Assembly: GCA_033239125.1 (NCBI GenBank)
Contig: BSWB01000002.1
Span: 111,762,443-111,826,442 of the forward strand
Direction: 5' to 3'
Length of the DNA stretch: 64,000 nucleotides
Source of the DNA: Fagopyrum homotropicum
Lineage: Eukaryota > Streptophyta > Magnoliopsida > Caryophyllales > Polygonaceae
Under the pieces are notes generated by a model. It had not been told where the DNA came from. It ran no database searches and saw only the letters and a program-made list of their open reading frames with translations. The number at the start of each line of letters is the position of its first letter. Position 1 is the first letter of the stretch. This document shows, piece by piece, positions 37,201 through 48,497 of this stretch. The translations under genes and the position numbers were made by a program.

Positions 37201-40200
37201 GATTTGGGGTGTTACAAAAAAACTTTTGGACAAATATCAAAATAACTACACACAATGAGCATATTGATATGATTATGCTTGCAGAACTAAAAACAAACAT
37301 TACACCAAACGAAGCAAGTTGGCGGAGTGCAGGGTTTGACAACATATGCTTTATCCCATCCGATGGATTAGCAGGTGATCTTTGCCTTCTTTGGAAAAAC
37401 AATCTGCTCATTAACGAAAAAGTCGAACTTTGTCAAAAGGAGAAATGATACGTTATAGTAAACCATACCAAGTTTGAATCAAATTTCTCTATAACCATTA
37501 TCCTAATTTATGCACCACCGAATGAGAGGTTCAAAGAAGAATTTTGGTTTAAAGTCACAAACTCTATAAACTCACAAACCAAACCAGTGCTCCTAATGAG
37601 AGACTTCAATGATATTCTCAATCCCTCTGAAAAGTTGGGAGGAGCGACATGTAGAACAAATCGCCTACAAAGACCTCAAAATGTTATACAAAAATGTAAC
37701 CTGGTAGATCTTGTGACAAAAGGAAATGCGTTTACTTGGCAAAAGAGAAAAGATGGAGAGAATAATATGTTTGAAAAATTAGATAGAGCTATGACACACT
37801 TTGAAGTCATAAATGCCTATAATCAAATTCATGTTTGGAACCATGCGTTCACATCATCAGATCATTGTCCAATCACAGTAGATCTAAACAATAAAATACA
37901 AAGGTTCAAAAATAAACCTTTCCGATTTGAATTAATGTGGACCGATAGAGAAGATTGTGAAAGAGTTATCCAAGAATCTTGGAGAACACAATTTCCGGGG
38001 ACGCATATGTTCAACCTTGTTTAAAAACTAAATCTTACCAAAACCAAATTGAAAGTCTGCAGTAAGCTTAAATTCGGAAACATAAACAAACAAGTCCGAG
38101 AGACTGATGTCGCCATTGAAAAGTTACAAAAAATACACTTCCGAAACTTTCCAACCAACAAAATGAGAAACTAAATATACTATACAGGAAAAGAGAATGC
38201 CTTATAGAATTCCAACAAAAGTACTGGATGCAAAGAGCAAAATCAAAATCATTAGAATGTGGTGATAAGAATACTAAATTTCACCATAGGAAAGCAACAG
38301 GAAGAAGAAACAGTAAATCAATAACCGCTATCCAAAGATTAAATGGTACGACAATATATACCGAGGAGGAAATTAGCTCTAAATTCTCCAATGACCATAA
38401 AGACCGATTTAGGTCTACTAATACTAGCGAGACAACCATAAAACAATTCCTTGGAGTTATTACAAAAGAAATAACGGAAATAGAAAACAAAGAACTCACT
38501 AAACCGTTTTCTAACGAGGATATCCGAGCAGCTGTGTATGCTATTGTTAGTGAAAAATCCCCAGGTCCAAATGGAATACCTGCTGGCTTCTTCCAGATAT
38601 ACTGGAAAATCATAGGACCCACTGTTATCCGTGCGGTAAAAAGCTTTTACCGTACGGGAAAAATTCTAAGACAAATCAATCATACATTTATCACACTAAT
38701 ACCAAAAACTGATAACCCAACTCTAACCAATCACTACAGACCCATTAGCCTATGTTCAACAACATAAAAGATTATTGACAAAATATTAGCATCTTAGCTG
38801 AAGACAATTCTACCTAAACTAATACATCCACTCAAAAGTGCCTTTACACAAAATAGATCAACCCACAACAATATTCTTATCGCCCATGAGATTTTTCATG
38901 GATTCAAATTATAAAAAGGAAAGAAGGGGTATATGACCATAAAACTTGATATGGAGAAAGCATATGATAGGGTAGAATGACCGTTTATCCTAGTAGTTTT
39001 GGAAAATTTTGGGTTTGACAAGACATTCATTAACTGGATAAGAGAATGTATATCCACGGTCTCATACTCCATCCTAATCGACGACAAACCTGCAGAACTA
39101 ATATATCCGAAAAAGGGCTTACGCCATGGATATCCACTCTCACCTATGTTATTCAACTTGAGAGCGGAAGTTCTAGCGTGGAGTATACAAAAAGAATGTA
39201 AGCAAAATAACAAAATATTTGGGTTTCCAATTACAACAGGAGGATCCACTATTCCCTTTCTAGGCTTTGCTGATGATATAATAATATTTGTCAAAGCATC
39301 TATAATGGCAAGTATGAAGATTCTTGATATCTTGAATGGATACTGCCATATCTCAAGACAAAAAGTTAATTTCTACAAATCATCTTTCCAAACTACAAGA
39401 AACGTGAGGTCTGATATGGAAAGATAAATTCAATACAAAATTGGGATATTTGTTACGAATGACTTGGATAAATATCTTGGATGCCCTATCATTAATGGTA
39501 GAGTAAACTAGACGGTCTTTGAAGATGTGATAACAAAATCTAAAAAACAACTAACTACATGGAAAGCTTCCACACGCTCCCAAGAAGGAAGAACAACTTT
39601 AATCAAGGCAAACCTAAATGCTAAACCAAATTACATAATGCAAAGCTTTATGCTTCCATCTTACATACACAAGGAATTAGACCAAATAAATCGTACAATT
39701 TTTTGGAACAAAGGACCTAACTACCACCCACTTATAAGTTGGGATAAAATTTGTAGACCAAAGAAATGCGGAGGAGTGAGAATAAGGAAAGCAGAAGATA
39801 TGAATGGAGTCCTCTAAATGAAATTACTCTGGAAAATAATGGCAGAACCAGATTGCATTTGGGTTAAAATAGTAAATGAAAAATACCTTAAAGGATCAAT
39901 CCTGTGGAATCACAAAACATCGAAAAATACTTCTTGGCAATGGAAGAGACTAATGAGTCTCAGGCAAGAATTTGAAACCGGATTTAGCTGGAATATTGGG
40001 GATAGAAATACCATTAAGTTTTGGAAAAACATGTGGGTGTCGGACAAACCTCTCATCAATCTATGTGGGAACAACATTGACACTGACGAGAATGAACTAA
40101 TAAGTAACTATATCACTGAGAACAGATGGAATACCCAGAAATTGGATATGAAAATAGGTGATGCCCTACCTAAAGAAATTATGACCGCAATTAAGTCATA

Positions 40201-41246
40201 CCAACTCCCGATATCATTTATCCAAGACCGTCTTTACTGGGCAGCCTCGGATAAAGGATCATACACCACAAAATCTGCAATGAACCTCATCCACAAAAAT
40301 AGAGGGCTAACAACCAATTCTAACAATTGGATCTGGGAAATAGACATCATGCCTAAAGTCAAAAACTTTCTCTGGAAATTATCAATCAACGGTCTCCCAA
40401 CGAAGATAAATCTTGAGAAATAAAGGGTCCCAGTGCCAATGTAATGAAGTCTATGCAACCACCCATACGAGTCAGCAAAGCATGTGTTCTTCACTTGCCC
40501 CCTTCCTAATGAGAAGTTTACCCAATGCTACACAAAAAAGAACTCCAAAGAGCCATTAACTTAAACCAAAACATACCTAACATGGTTACGCTCATAAGAA
40601 ATAACCTAGATGACAAAGCACTGATACAACTGGCCGTTACTTGGTGGAATATTTGGTTCGCAAGAAACCAAAACATTTTTAATCACAAGAAATGCCAGAA
40701 CATTGAAGAACAAGTTAAAAAACAAATTAAGAATTGACAAGAGGCCAACAAAAGAAAGAACCAAACAACGCAAACCACGTCTAGCAATAAGAGGAAAACC
40801 AGGAACATACACTGGATAAAACCCAAAAATGAGTTAATCAAACTAAACTTTGATGGATCTAAATGTGGATTTGGGGAATCAGCCTACAGATTCATTCTCA
40901 GAAACCAACATGTATGAACCATCTCCCTAGGTTATGGACAATGTGGTAACATATCAGTCCTCCATGCCGAAGCATGTGCGCTAACGGAAGGTTTGATCAG
41001 AGCATGTGATCTTGAGATCAATAAACTTGAAATTGAGGGGATAACCTCACAATTATCAATTCTATTAAACAAACATGAAAACCTCCATGGGAGCTCGACC
41101 TTGTCATTTCGGATATCTCTAACATCATAGCTAGTTTCCAACAGGTTAGGATCCACCATGTCTTCAGGGAAGTCAATAGTGTTGCTGATAAACTCATAGA
41201 ATTGGGGCACGACTACCCACATGGTTACGCACCGACCCCCACATAG
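34288..41246 (+). pseudogene. LINE ORF2 (endonuclease, reverse transcriptase, RNase H), interrupted by LTR-A and degraded
   Basis: Nicks target DNA and copies LINE RNA in intact relatives. ORF2 starts at ATG 34288 with the endonuclease signature MKIAYCNCRG, is cut at 34330 by LTR-A and resumes at 37217. Endonuclease motifs: MIMLAELKT (37275) and SSDHCPI (about 37857). Reverse transcriptase: GPNGIPAGFF (38567), LIPKTDNP, HYRPISL (38740), KLDMEKAYDRV (38943), GLRHGYPLSP (39116) and the active site FADD (39266-39277). RNase H near the 3' end: NFDGS (about 40845), HAEACAL (40966), then a frameshift in a G-run (41037) before the third acidic residue. At least eight nonsense codons. The reverse-strand frame at 40932-41222 is a shadow of RNase H. 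Confidence 0.92.
34331..37216 (+). repeat. LTR-A, solo LTR inserted in the LINE endonuclease
   Basis: 2886 bp, TGTAACGCCCC at the start and GGGGTGTTACA at the end, an inverted-end LTR. Flanks AAAGA / AAAAA fit a 5-bp target duplication with one difference. The LINE reading frame rejoins across it (...CRGIRKK, then NFWT), proving a single insertion. No internal retrotransposon sequence, so it is solo. It shares the 3' blocks CGGGCGGTGACA (36553) and GTGCCTTGTTGCAAGATCC (37110) with LTR-B to -E. Pyrimidine-rich open frames at 34774-35423 look like leader sequence, not genes. Confidence 0.92.
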
Positions 41247-41351
41247 GTGGCCGAGCTCACCCGCAAGAATGACCTAGGTTGGAGAGTCTCGAGAAGATGA
41301 TCTAATCTAACTGCTTACCATATAGTATAAAAAAAGGGTACTATTTTAATT

Positions 41352-43110
41352 GCATCCATAAACATTACTTCTCTATCTCTATTCAATTGTATTCCAACAA
41401 TGGTACTTCTCTATATCTACTCCTATAAGTACAACTCTTTGCTTCACAATTTTTTTATTTTCTCCATCTCTTTTATTAAGAAAAATATTATCATGAGTTC
41501 ATTAAGTAGATGAATTAACTAGAGTACTAGCGAGGATACAACTTTATGCAATGCATGAGTTTTCATTTTTTGAAGAAGGTGTCGTGGAAAGTTATCAGTC
41601 ATCGGAGTCGTTTTGAAATATAGTTTTGAATTTATTTACTGAAAACTCGGTCATTGAGGTGACTCGCAGTAGGGATTCGATTGAATCTTATTTCAAGGTT
41701 ATTAGTCACCAATGTTCTCTTTGAAGGGCAAGCTTGAGGAAGGAAAATGCCATTCCACCAAGCGGCATTAGCCAAAAATTTAAATCAAATGGCTACCCTA
41801 CCACTACCTACGGGCAACCCAATGGCCACGAAGGTTGTTTCACTGGCCGTTGAAAATGGTGTTTCCGAAACAAAAATTTTAGACGGCCATTAACCGGCTA
41901 GCCTACGGCCAAAGAAGCCTTTCCATGCACATTTTGACATTGTTTCACCACCCTAGAACTGAAATCTAAAATTTTATATGTTACTCTCTAGTCCAACAAC
42001 CATAGTAAAACCTTTTTCCCCTCTTCCTCCCCTTCTAAACTCGAGTCTACTTACCATCCTTCTAATCCTCCCGGGTATGCCTTTACTGATTATAACTCTT
42101 CTACCCGAAAAAAGGTCAGTACATCTCTCTCTATTCCTAAACCTCTAAATCTTAGGAGATTACTAAACCTCCCATGTAGAAATTTGAGTTTGTTGTGCAA
42201 CTGCTAGTTAATACTTCTCCCCATAAGCTGAAAGACAAGTATGGGGTGTACACCGAGACTGCTTATTCTTCTCGCCCCATCAACAAAGGAGATTAAACTA
42301 TCTACGACCATATTTTCCAAGATCAAATGTCGAACTTCCACAACGCATGTCACTAGATAATATGTTGAACATCCAACTTGATCGAGCTAATCTGGGTTAA
42401 GCTAATGACCACAAACAACCACTGTGTGGTAGACAACTCATGAGTTTGATCGTTCTTTTTCCATTTTCTTTTCCAATTTTGGTTTTTTCCCTTCTCTTAG
42501 ATTAAATGATTTGCTGATTTTTGTGTGGTATATATGTTATAATGAAGGTCAAGAAGATATGAGATGTAGGATTTACATCCACCTTTTCCACCCTCTTTCC
42601 ACGTTTCCTTCCTTCCACTATATGCATTGCATTGCTTTGTGAGTATTTTCTTCTCTTTACTTCTTTCTCACATTGAGAAAAATGTGTAGTTTAAGTGTGG
42701 GGTGCCATACTCACATTCCTATATCATGTTTCCCTTTCTTGTCACATGTTTACTATTGTGCCTTTTTTCTTTTTTTGAGTCTTTCCCTTTCCGCATGCAT
42801 TTATAATACAAAATTCACAAAAATAATTGCATTTAGCGTAGATTGAGTCGGATCTTATCATTCTCACCTCCATAATTGGAATTTGCAATGCTATTTCATT
42901 TGAACCTATTTGGGGTTCTAATGGAAGAAGAGAAGAAAGAAAAGAAGTATGAGGTGTTCCCCCAAAGAAGTCTAAATATTCGCAAGAGTTAATGTGATGT
43001 TTGAAATGTATTACTCTTATGGAAGATCTTTTCATGGGTGGTGGAAGGAGCAAAAGTCCCTGCCATCCTTGATGTTGCAAATAAGTAAGAACTAGTGAAA
43101 AAGTGACCAG
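41352..43110. other. Unassigned sequence between LINE and Athila-2
   Basis: No supportable gene. Around 42660-42710 the text GAAAAATGTGTAGTTTAAGTGTGGGGTG resembles the tract following the Athila-3 ORF (13605-13640), so part may be an old Athila-type 3' noncoding tract. The rest is unrecognised. Confidence 0.35.
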
Positions 43111-43462
43111 AAGCTTGTTTGCTCCAAATGGTGTGTGCAAGCTTTAAATTTATATCCCAAGAAATATGTTTAAAACAAGGATGCGAACCCGCAGTGTACG
43201 GATCAATTATAGTAAAAAGCAAGAATTCCGGGGTGTCGATCTCAGGGACTTAGGTGAAACAAAGCAAGTATAGGTTGTCAATGCAAATAATAACCACAAA
43301 AGCGATTAGAGCAATCAAAAGATGATAATAAGGTCAATTAAGGGGAATATGCAAATTCTAGGGATTAAACATCCAGTTGTGGTTCTAACTCAAGATCTCA
43401 AGATAAGCGGACAAACCTGAGATTTTGCAAATGGAAGGTGTTTCTAAAGTGGAATAGATCAC

Positions 43463-43720
43463 CGGGTAAGTCTCACTACTCACTAATCCCAAACGAAAAG
43501 CTCCTATTACCGGGTAAGTCTCAAGATACTAAGGAAAGGAACTATAATCTCAAACCAACACACCAACTAAGGGAATAGAATCAACCTTTACCGGGTAAGT
43601 CTGAGTATAACTCACAAAGATGGGATGAAGGCACACTCAAACCCCAATAAAGAATAAACCTTTATTACCTACACTTATGATCATGGGTAAACAAACTAAG
43701 GAATCACCGGGTAAGTCTCA
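43463..43720 (-). repeat. Four-copy ACCGGGTAAGTCTCA motif array in the LTR
   Basis: The word ACCGGGTAAGTCT recurs at about 43463, 43510, 43591 and 43706 with irregular spacing. Matching arrays occur in the other LTR (53427-53685), in Athila-1 (4489-4750, opposite strand) and, degraded, in the diverged LTR at 58980-59190. Flanking text differs among copies, so the motif itself is what is conserved. Confidence 0.8.
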
Positions 43721-44320
43721 TCCTAGACTTGCATTGAACGAGGAAAGGTGTAATAATTAATAAGAATAGGATTTGGCAAACTCTAACACTTAACTCTCAG
43801 TTTCGGATCAGAAAAGGTCACCTCGGTCAGTCAAGTTCCACCCCGGCCGAGATGTTCATCGACTGAACGAGGTACTCTAGGGTTAAGGTTAAAGACTCGA
43901 GCTTTCAGGGTCCTACTGGGATTAAGATCATTTTATCATTGTCTTTCCCATAACTTTCAGCCAATCACCCTAGAATCGCACAAGGAAATTAGCCACTCAT
44001 CATCATGAAAGCAATAATCAAATATATGAGAAGGGAATGAATATTTGAACACAAAAACCTTAAGAACAAGGCTTCAATAACTGAATCAAATATCAAACAA
44101 ATCAGCGTTCCTCAGAATCACAAATCAAACAAAGACAACAAACCAAAGGGAATCTAAGAAAGTCTTACAAATCCACTTATAAGCTATCATAAAGCTATGA
44201 ACTTCCTTCCTTCAGTCTTCAATTCTTCCTTCAAACTTCCAAAAATCCTTCCTTACTGCAGTGTGGAGAATATTGTTGATCCAAAAATCCGAAGATGGCT
44301 GAATTGTGGAAAATCCAACC

Positions 44321-44329
44321 CTTTATATA
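44321..44329 (-). promoter_or_regulatory. LTR TATA box (Athila-2, 3' LTR)
   Basis: TATATAAAG read on the minus strand, at the same LTR offset as in Athila-1 and the 5' LTR. Confidence 0.55.
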
Positions 44330-44891
44330 GAAAAATTATCTTTCAAAGATAATAATATCTTAAAAAGATAATTTCCTATAAAATATATCCATATCTCTAA
44401 AATAGATCCCCTAAATATATGATCTTCCTTCCAGAAATCCAGCCCAAAAATATAAGATATCTTCTTTCCATAATTAAAAGATCTCAACCAAAAAATATAT
44501 CTCGTCGCGCCAGGGTGTTTGCCTCGGTCGGGACGCTCCTCTAGATCACCTCGGTTGAGATGACACTGTAGCTGACCGAGGTGAATCTCAGCTGAATGTG
44601 AAATCTCTCAAATCTGGTCCAAAGTATATCTTCTTTGTTAATTCTTTGCTTCCTGAGTTCTCTTTTAAGCTCCTGAATGTAGCTCCTATGAGTCATTTGC
44701 TCCTTAGCTCCATTTCGATCCAAAATGTGCCATTTTACCTATGATTACAACGAAACTTGGTGTAGACCTCGATTCCCGTAAAGGTAGATGAAATGACAAT
44801 ATAATCACATAATATACATCCATATATACAGATTATTGAAGATAAAACGTCTAAACAAGTCCCAAAATATAGACTATAATACATGCTATCA

Positions 44892-44906
44892 AAATATCCC
44901 ATACTT
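44892..44906 (-). promoter_or_regulatory. Polypurine tract of Athila-2
   Basis: AAGTATGGGATATTT in sense, directly before the 3' LTR. Upstream GACAAGTATGGG matches the Athila-1 tract. Confidence 0.65.
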
Positions 44907-46522
44907 GTCCCTTGCTTATCCCCAAGCATGTTCCAAATCTTAAGTACAAGATTGAATTGATTATAAGTCATAAAGATCAATGAAAAGTATTTCAAAACAT
45001 TTTGTTCTGTGCTCCACTCATATATCACTCTAAGAGAATGCTTCATGGTAATTAATATCAAAATAATGATTAAAACATTTTGTAAATATAAGAAAGTTGT
45101 TCATCTTTGCATAAAATCATAGAACGCATAATAAATCATAATTATCGAAAATAATCATGTATAATCCAGTTTAAATCACTAAGTCAATCAACAAGCTCGA
45201 GGTCTCAAGGGCTTTTCAAGAGAAGGTGAAGAAACGTGTGAGGGTGGGATGTATATAGGGAATGTGGTGATAGAATCTAGGAAAAGGATCTTCACATCAC
45301 TTGCTTTGAACTTCAACATCTTCCACCAATAAGCTTTGCTTATTTTACTTTTTTTTTTTACTTTTTGGGATGAATGGACAGAGGTGCACAATAACCGAAG
45401 CCTAGGAGATCAGCAATCATCAATTTCTCGAGATGCCTCAAATCCTTGATGCACATACCATGACCCATTAGGAATATCGCTCAATCCGACTTTGGCAAGA
45501 CACAAACACCCGGTTATGTGAATGATGCCGAGTTACTCATCATCATGATTGACTTCCCCAAACCTATTTGTTTTTTTTTCTAAACTTCCAGCCAACATCT
45601 CAACTTTTCTTTCACTTGCTTGCTTCCAAATTTTCGGATAGGTAAAGGGACGCAAATATACATATGAGGGGCTAAGCATGATCAAGAAGAATAAGAGAAG
45701 AGAATGAATTGCCTTAATCATCATAGGAAGAAAGTGCTAGAACTCATCATGTGGTGTCAACCTTCAAATTCAACATAATTTTGATAAAAATAAAGTATTA
45801 AACATGCCACAAATTTCAAACAAAGCATTTAGCAACTTAAACATATCATAAAACCTTTCAAACATATAAAGATTTCAAAACCAATCTGTAGACAAAATCA
45901 TGACTGAGGTCATATCCAGAAAAGAAGCACAAATATCGTTTCGAAAACTCTCTCAGTTAAATCGGCTCGGTCTAGATGTTTAAAGTCAACCGAGGTACTT
46001 GACCTCGTTTGGCAAGAATCATCCCGGTCGAGGTCAAATTTTTTTTTTTCTTAACCAGTTTTGACGTTTTTCTCAATCAAATAACCTGTATGCATGCATG
46101 TAGTCTCAGATGAGCACATAGAGCATAAGAAAGATCATAAATAAGAAGTCATACAAGTCATACACATACTGTCAAGTAAGATACATCCAAATACCCCATA
46201 CTTGAGATACATTGTCCCAATGGGTCAAAATAAGTCTAAAAACAGAGTACTCACCGGACATAAGTTGAGCTGTGTAATAAATAAAGAAAAGAAATACCTA
46301 CAAGCTCTAATCCTGATCTGGTGGTGGTGGTGGATACGGGACGAAGGGATGCTGGGATGGATCAAAAGGATAACCCATGGTGTGCTGGAACTGTATCTCC
46401 ATCATCCGGCGCTGGTAGTGCTGGTTCTCCCTCATCTCCATCATCTCCACTGACAAGGCGGCATAAGAGTCGATCATCTGGTCCGTCAGCTCGTCAATCC
46501 GTCGATGAGCTATGGGATCCCT
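44907..46522 (-). other. Athila-2 noncoding tract between extra ORF and 3' LTR
   Basis: Aligns by eye with 1900-3300 of Athila-1, including the GGCTTCGGTTATTGTGCACC block (about 45400) and GACCGAGG clusters (45964-46035). No gene. Confidence 0.65.
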
Positions 46523-47667
46523 CTATCTGCGGCCTCTGCGCCTAGAAGAACGTGATGGTGCTGCAGCTGCCTCCTCCTCTGTCGCCTCGTCGCCTATGTC
46601 CACAACTGGCACACTAGGGCCGGCTGTATCTGTCCCTGTCTCCATGGCAGCACCGCCATCATCATCCTCATCCTCCTCCTCTACCTGAGCTGCTGCAGCA
46701 TCTTTAGCATCCTCTATGTAGGGTATCCAAGCGGTAGACCAATATTGAGGATCGAAGACTGAGAACTGAGCCGACCACATGATACCCTGAGGGGCAGTCT
46801 GCTCCCAAGGCATAGCCACGTACGGTGTGGTGAGTCCACGAGGAACCAGAATCCTCCTCATGATCATCTCCTGAAGCCCAAGCGGCTTTGCAGCCGCCAC
46901 CAACGTACAAGCACTTAGGTCGAGATCCATGACTGTCGCGATATGAGTCACCAGTCCTCCACAGTAGATATCTCCCTTCCCCTTAGCCTTGATCCGGTGC
47001 AGATCCTCAGCTAGCATGGCCCCAAAATCAGGCACTCCCCCAGTCACCATACAAAATAAACTGAGCAGCTCTCCTTGTCTAACCTTCTAGGGCGTCTCAA
47101 GACGCGCCAGAAAGGTCTCACTGAAGATCCGGTGGGCAAGACGGAAAGCATGGTGGAAAATGATGCGCTCCCTGGAGTCTCCAGGTCTCCATCTATCAGC
47201 GTGCTCCACCACATGAGCAATCTGTCCCCAAAACTATCGAGCTACGGATCGAGAAGGAAAGTCGGGAACTGTAGGTGTCGGGAAGCCAAAGATATCTCTG
47301 AACTGATCCATGGGCACGATGTAGTTCTGGTTCAGCAACCGGTACTTGATGGCTTTCCTCTCTGGTAGGTGAGTAACAAAACTCACAAACTCTAGTGTGG
47401 GCTCGAGGTAGGCTGGAGCTCTAATCTCCATAAACTGCTCCAGTCCTACCATGGAAACCATCCTCCTCAAATCATCAGCTTCATGGAGGCAATCAAAACA
47501 GAAATATCCAAGAAACGCGGCGCAATCACAGGGCGCGCGCATATACGGTCGAAGTCTGCTTGGTGACGCTCATGGATCACCGGGATAGAAGGTCGGGAAG
47601 TAGAAGAAGGTGAGGAACCACTGGGAGCATCCCTCAGAACTAACTGGTGATCAGAACGAGAACTCAT
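46523..47667 (-). pseudogene. Extra Athila-type ORF downstream of pol (env-like position), broken
   Basis: Minus-strand frame from a Met at 47667 (MSSRSDHQLVL) through HERHQADFDRI, a frameshift around 47500-47540, then SMVGLEQFMEIRAPAYLEPT, LEFVSF and NQNYIVPMDQFRDIFGFP, a stop at 47234-47236, HHAFRLAHRIFSE, another stop near 47087, and a final block 47050-46523 (GDIYCGGLVTHIA, LVPRGLTTPY) ending in an acidic and Arg-rich tail. The pattern fits the ATHILA ORF family as I know it. It occupies the env-like position but I see no signal peptide or membrane segment. Absent from Athila-1. Confidence 0.75.
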
Positions 47668-48100
47668 TCTTTCTGTTGACAGGTCACCTCGGTTGGTCTA
47701 ACAAGGCTTAAGAACACCTCGGCTGAGGCACAGGTCGATTGGACCGAGGCGAAATGCTGGGCGATTTCAACTCTCAAATTTCCAGTTCTTTTCCCCCAAT
47801 ATCACTACCAATTGTTCCTATTGGGTACTTAAGCCTTTTCTAACACAAATCAGTGGCAACCAAAGCCAATAATGTCCAAAATCAGTAAAGAGAAGAGAGG
47901 TTAGGGTTTCCGACAATTTACCCCAAGTCATGCAGTTTCGAACCGTTTTTCTTGCGGTTTCTTTCTTGCAATCTGCTTCTATTGCTTTTCCTTGCAAGAT
48001 CGGAGAAAAAATCGCAGAAAACGATCGAAGAATGGAGAAACGAGGCGAATCTTGCGTCGCGGTCGAGAAGGAGATGGGAGGGAAAGAGAGAGAAACTTTT

Positions 48101-48111
48101 CCCCTTTTATA
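48101..48111 (-). promoter_or_regulatory. Internal TATA box upstream of the extra ORF
   Basis: TATAAAAGGGG in sense, about 435 bp upstream of the extra-ORF Met (47667). The context (GAGGGG before, a purine-rich leader after) looks like a genuine core promoter inside the element. The whole segment is missing from Athila-1 together with the ORF. Confidence 0.5.
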
Positions 48112-48497
48112 CCCCTCGCTGAATCTGACATCAGCTCGGTCGAGGTGGTCCCGACTGGACCGAGGTGTCTGGGCCTAGGTGGATCTTTGTCAGCTATAGT
48201 CACCTCGGTTGCTCAAGAATCATCTCGGTCGAGGTGCTGTGATAGCAACCGAGATCTGTCTCAGTCAAACTCCGTCTTCTCGAATTCTCGAACTTCTGTC
48301 TTTCCAGTGTTTCCCTGAGTTGTAATCCTTCCTTAGAAAGTACCTGGTTTCTGTCTAGGACGTTAAAAACAAAACAAAGCAAAGAAAAAAGCAAACTATC
48401 TAAAGCTAGACTAGAACAAGGGGAAAGAAAGCAATACCTTAGGTTGCCTCCCAAGAAGCACTTGATTTAAGCTCGCTAGCTGGACCGTACGACATCC

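Larger units (their letters stand above)
30971..41351 (+). mobile_element. Full-length L1-type LINE with 18-bp target duplication, split by a solo LTR
   Basis: The 18-bp direct repeat AAGGGTACTATTTTAATT occurs at 30971-30988 and 41334-41351, directly bracketing the element. A short A-rich tail (ATAAAAAAA) precedes the right copy. Such long duplications are the LINE target-primed integration signature. Order: ORF1 with a CCHC knuckle, then ORF2 with AP-endonuclease, reverse transcriptase, zf-RVT-like region and RNase H, all degraded. Subtracting LTR-A (2.9 kb) the LINE is about 7.5 kb, normal for a full-length plant L1. Boundaries are confident. Confidence 0.93.
43116..44891 (-). repeat. 3' LTR of Athila-2
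   Basis: 1776 bp, TG...CA ends (plus-strand text TGTTTGCTCC...GCTATCA). It includes four ACCGGGTAAGTCT motifs (43463, 43510, 43591, 43706), CTCGGTC/GACCGAGG clusters (43819-43875, 44521-44582) and a TATA word at 44321-44329 (minus). Confidence 0.95.

Noticed and set aside
42742..43222. Minus-strand open frames left of Athila-2
   Set aside because: One crosses the 3' LTR boundary at 43116; no domain or codon signal.
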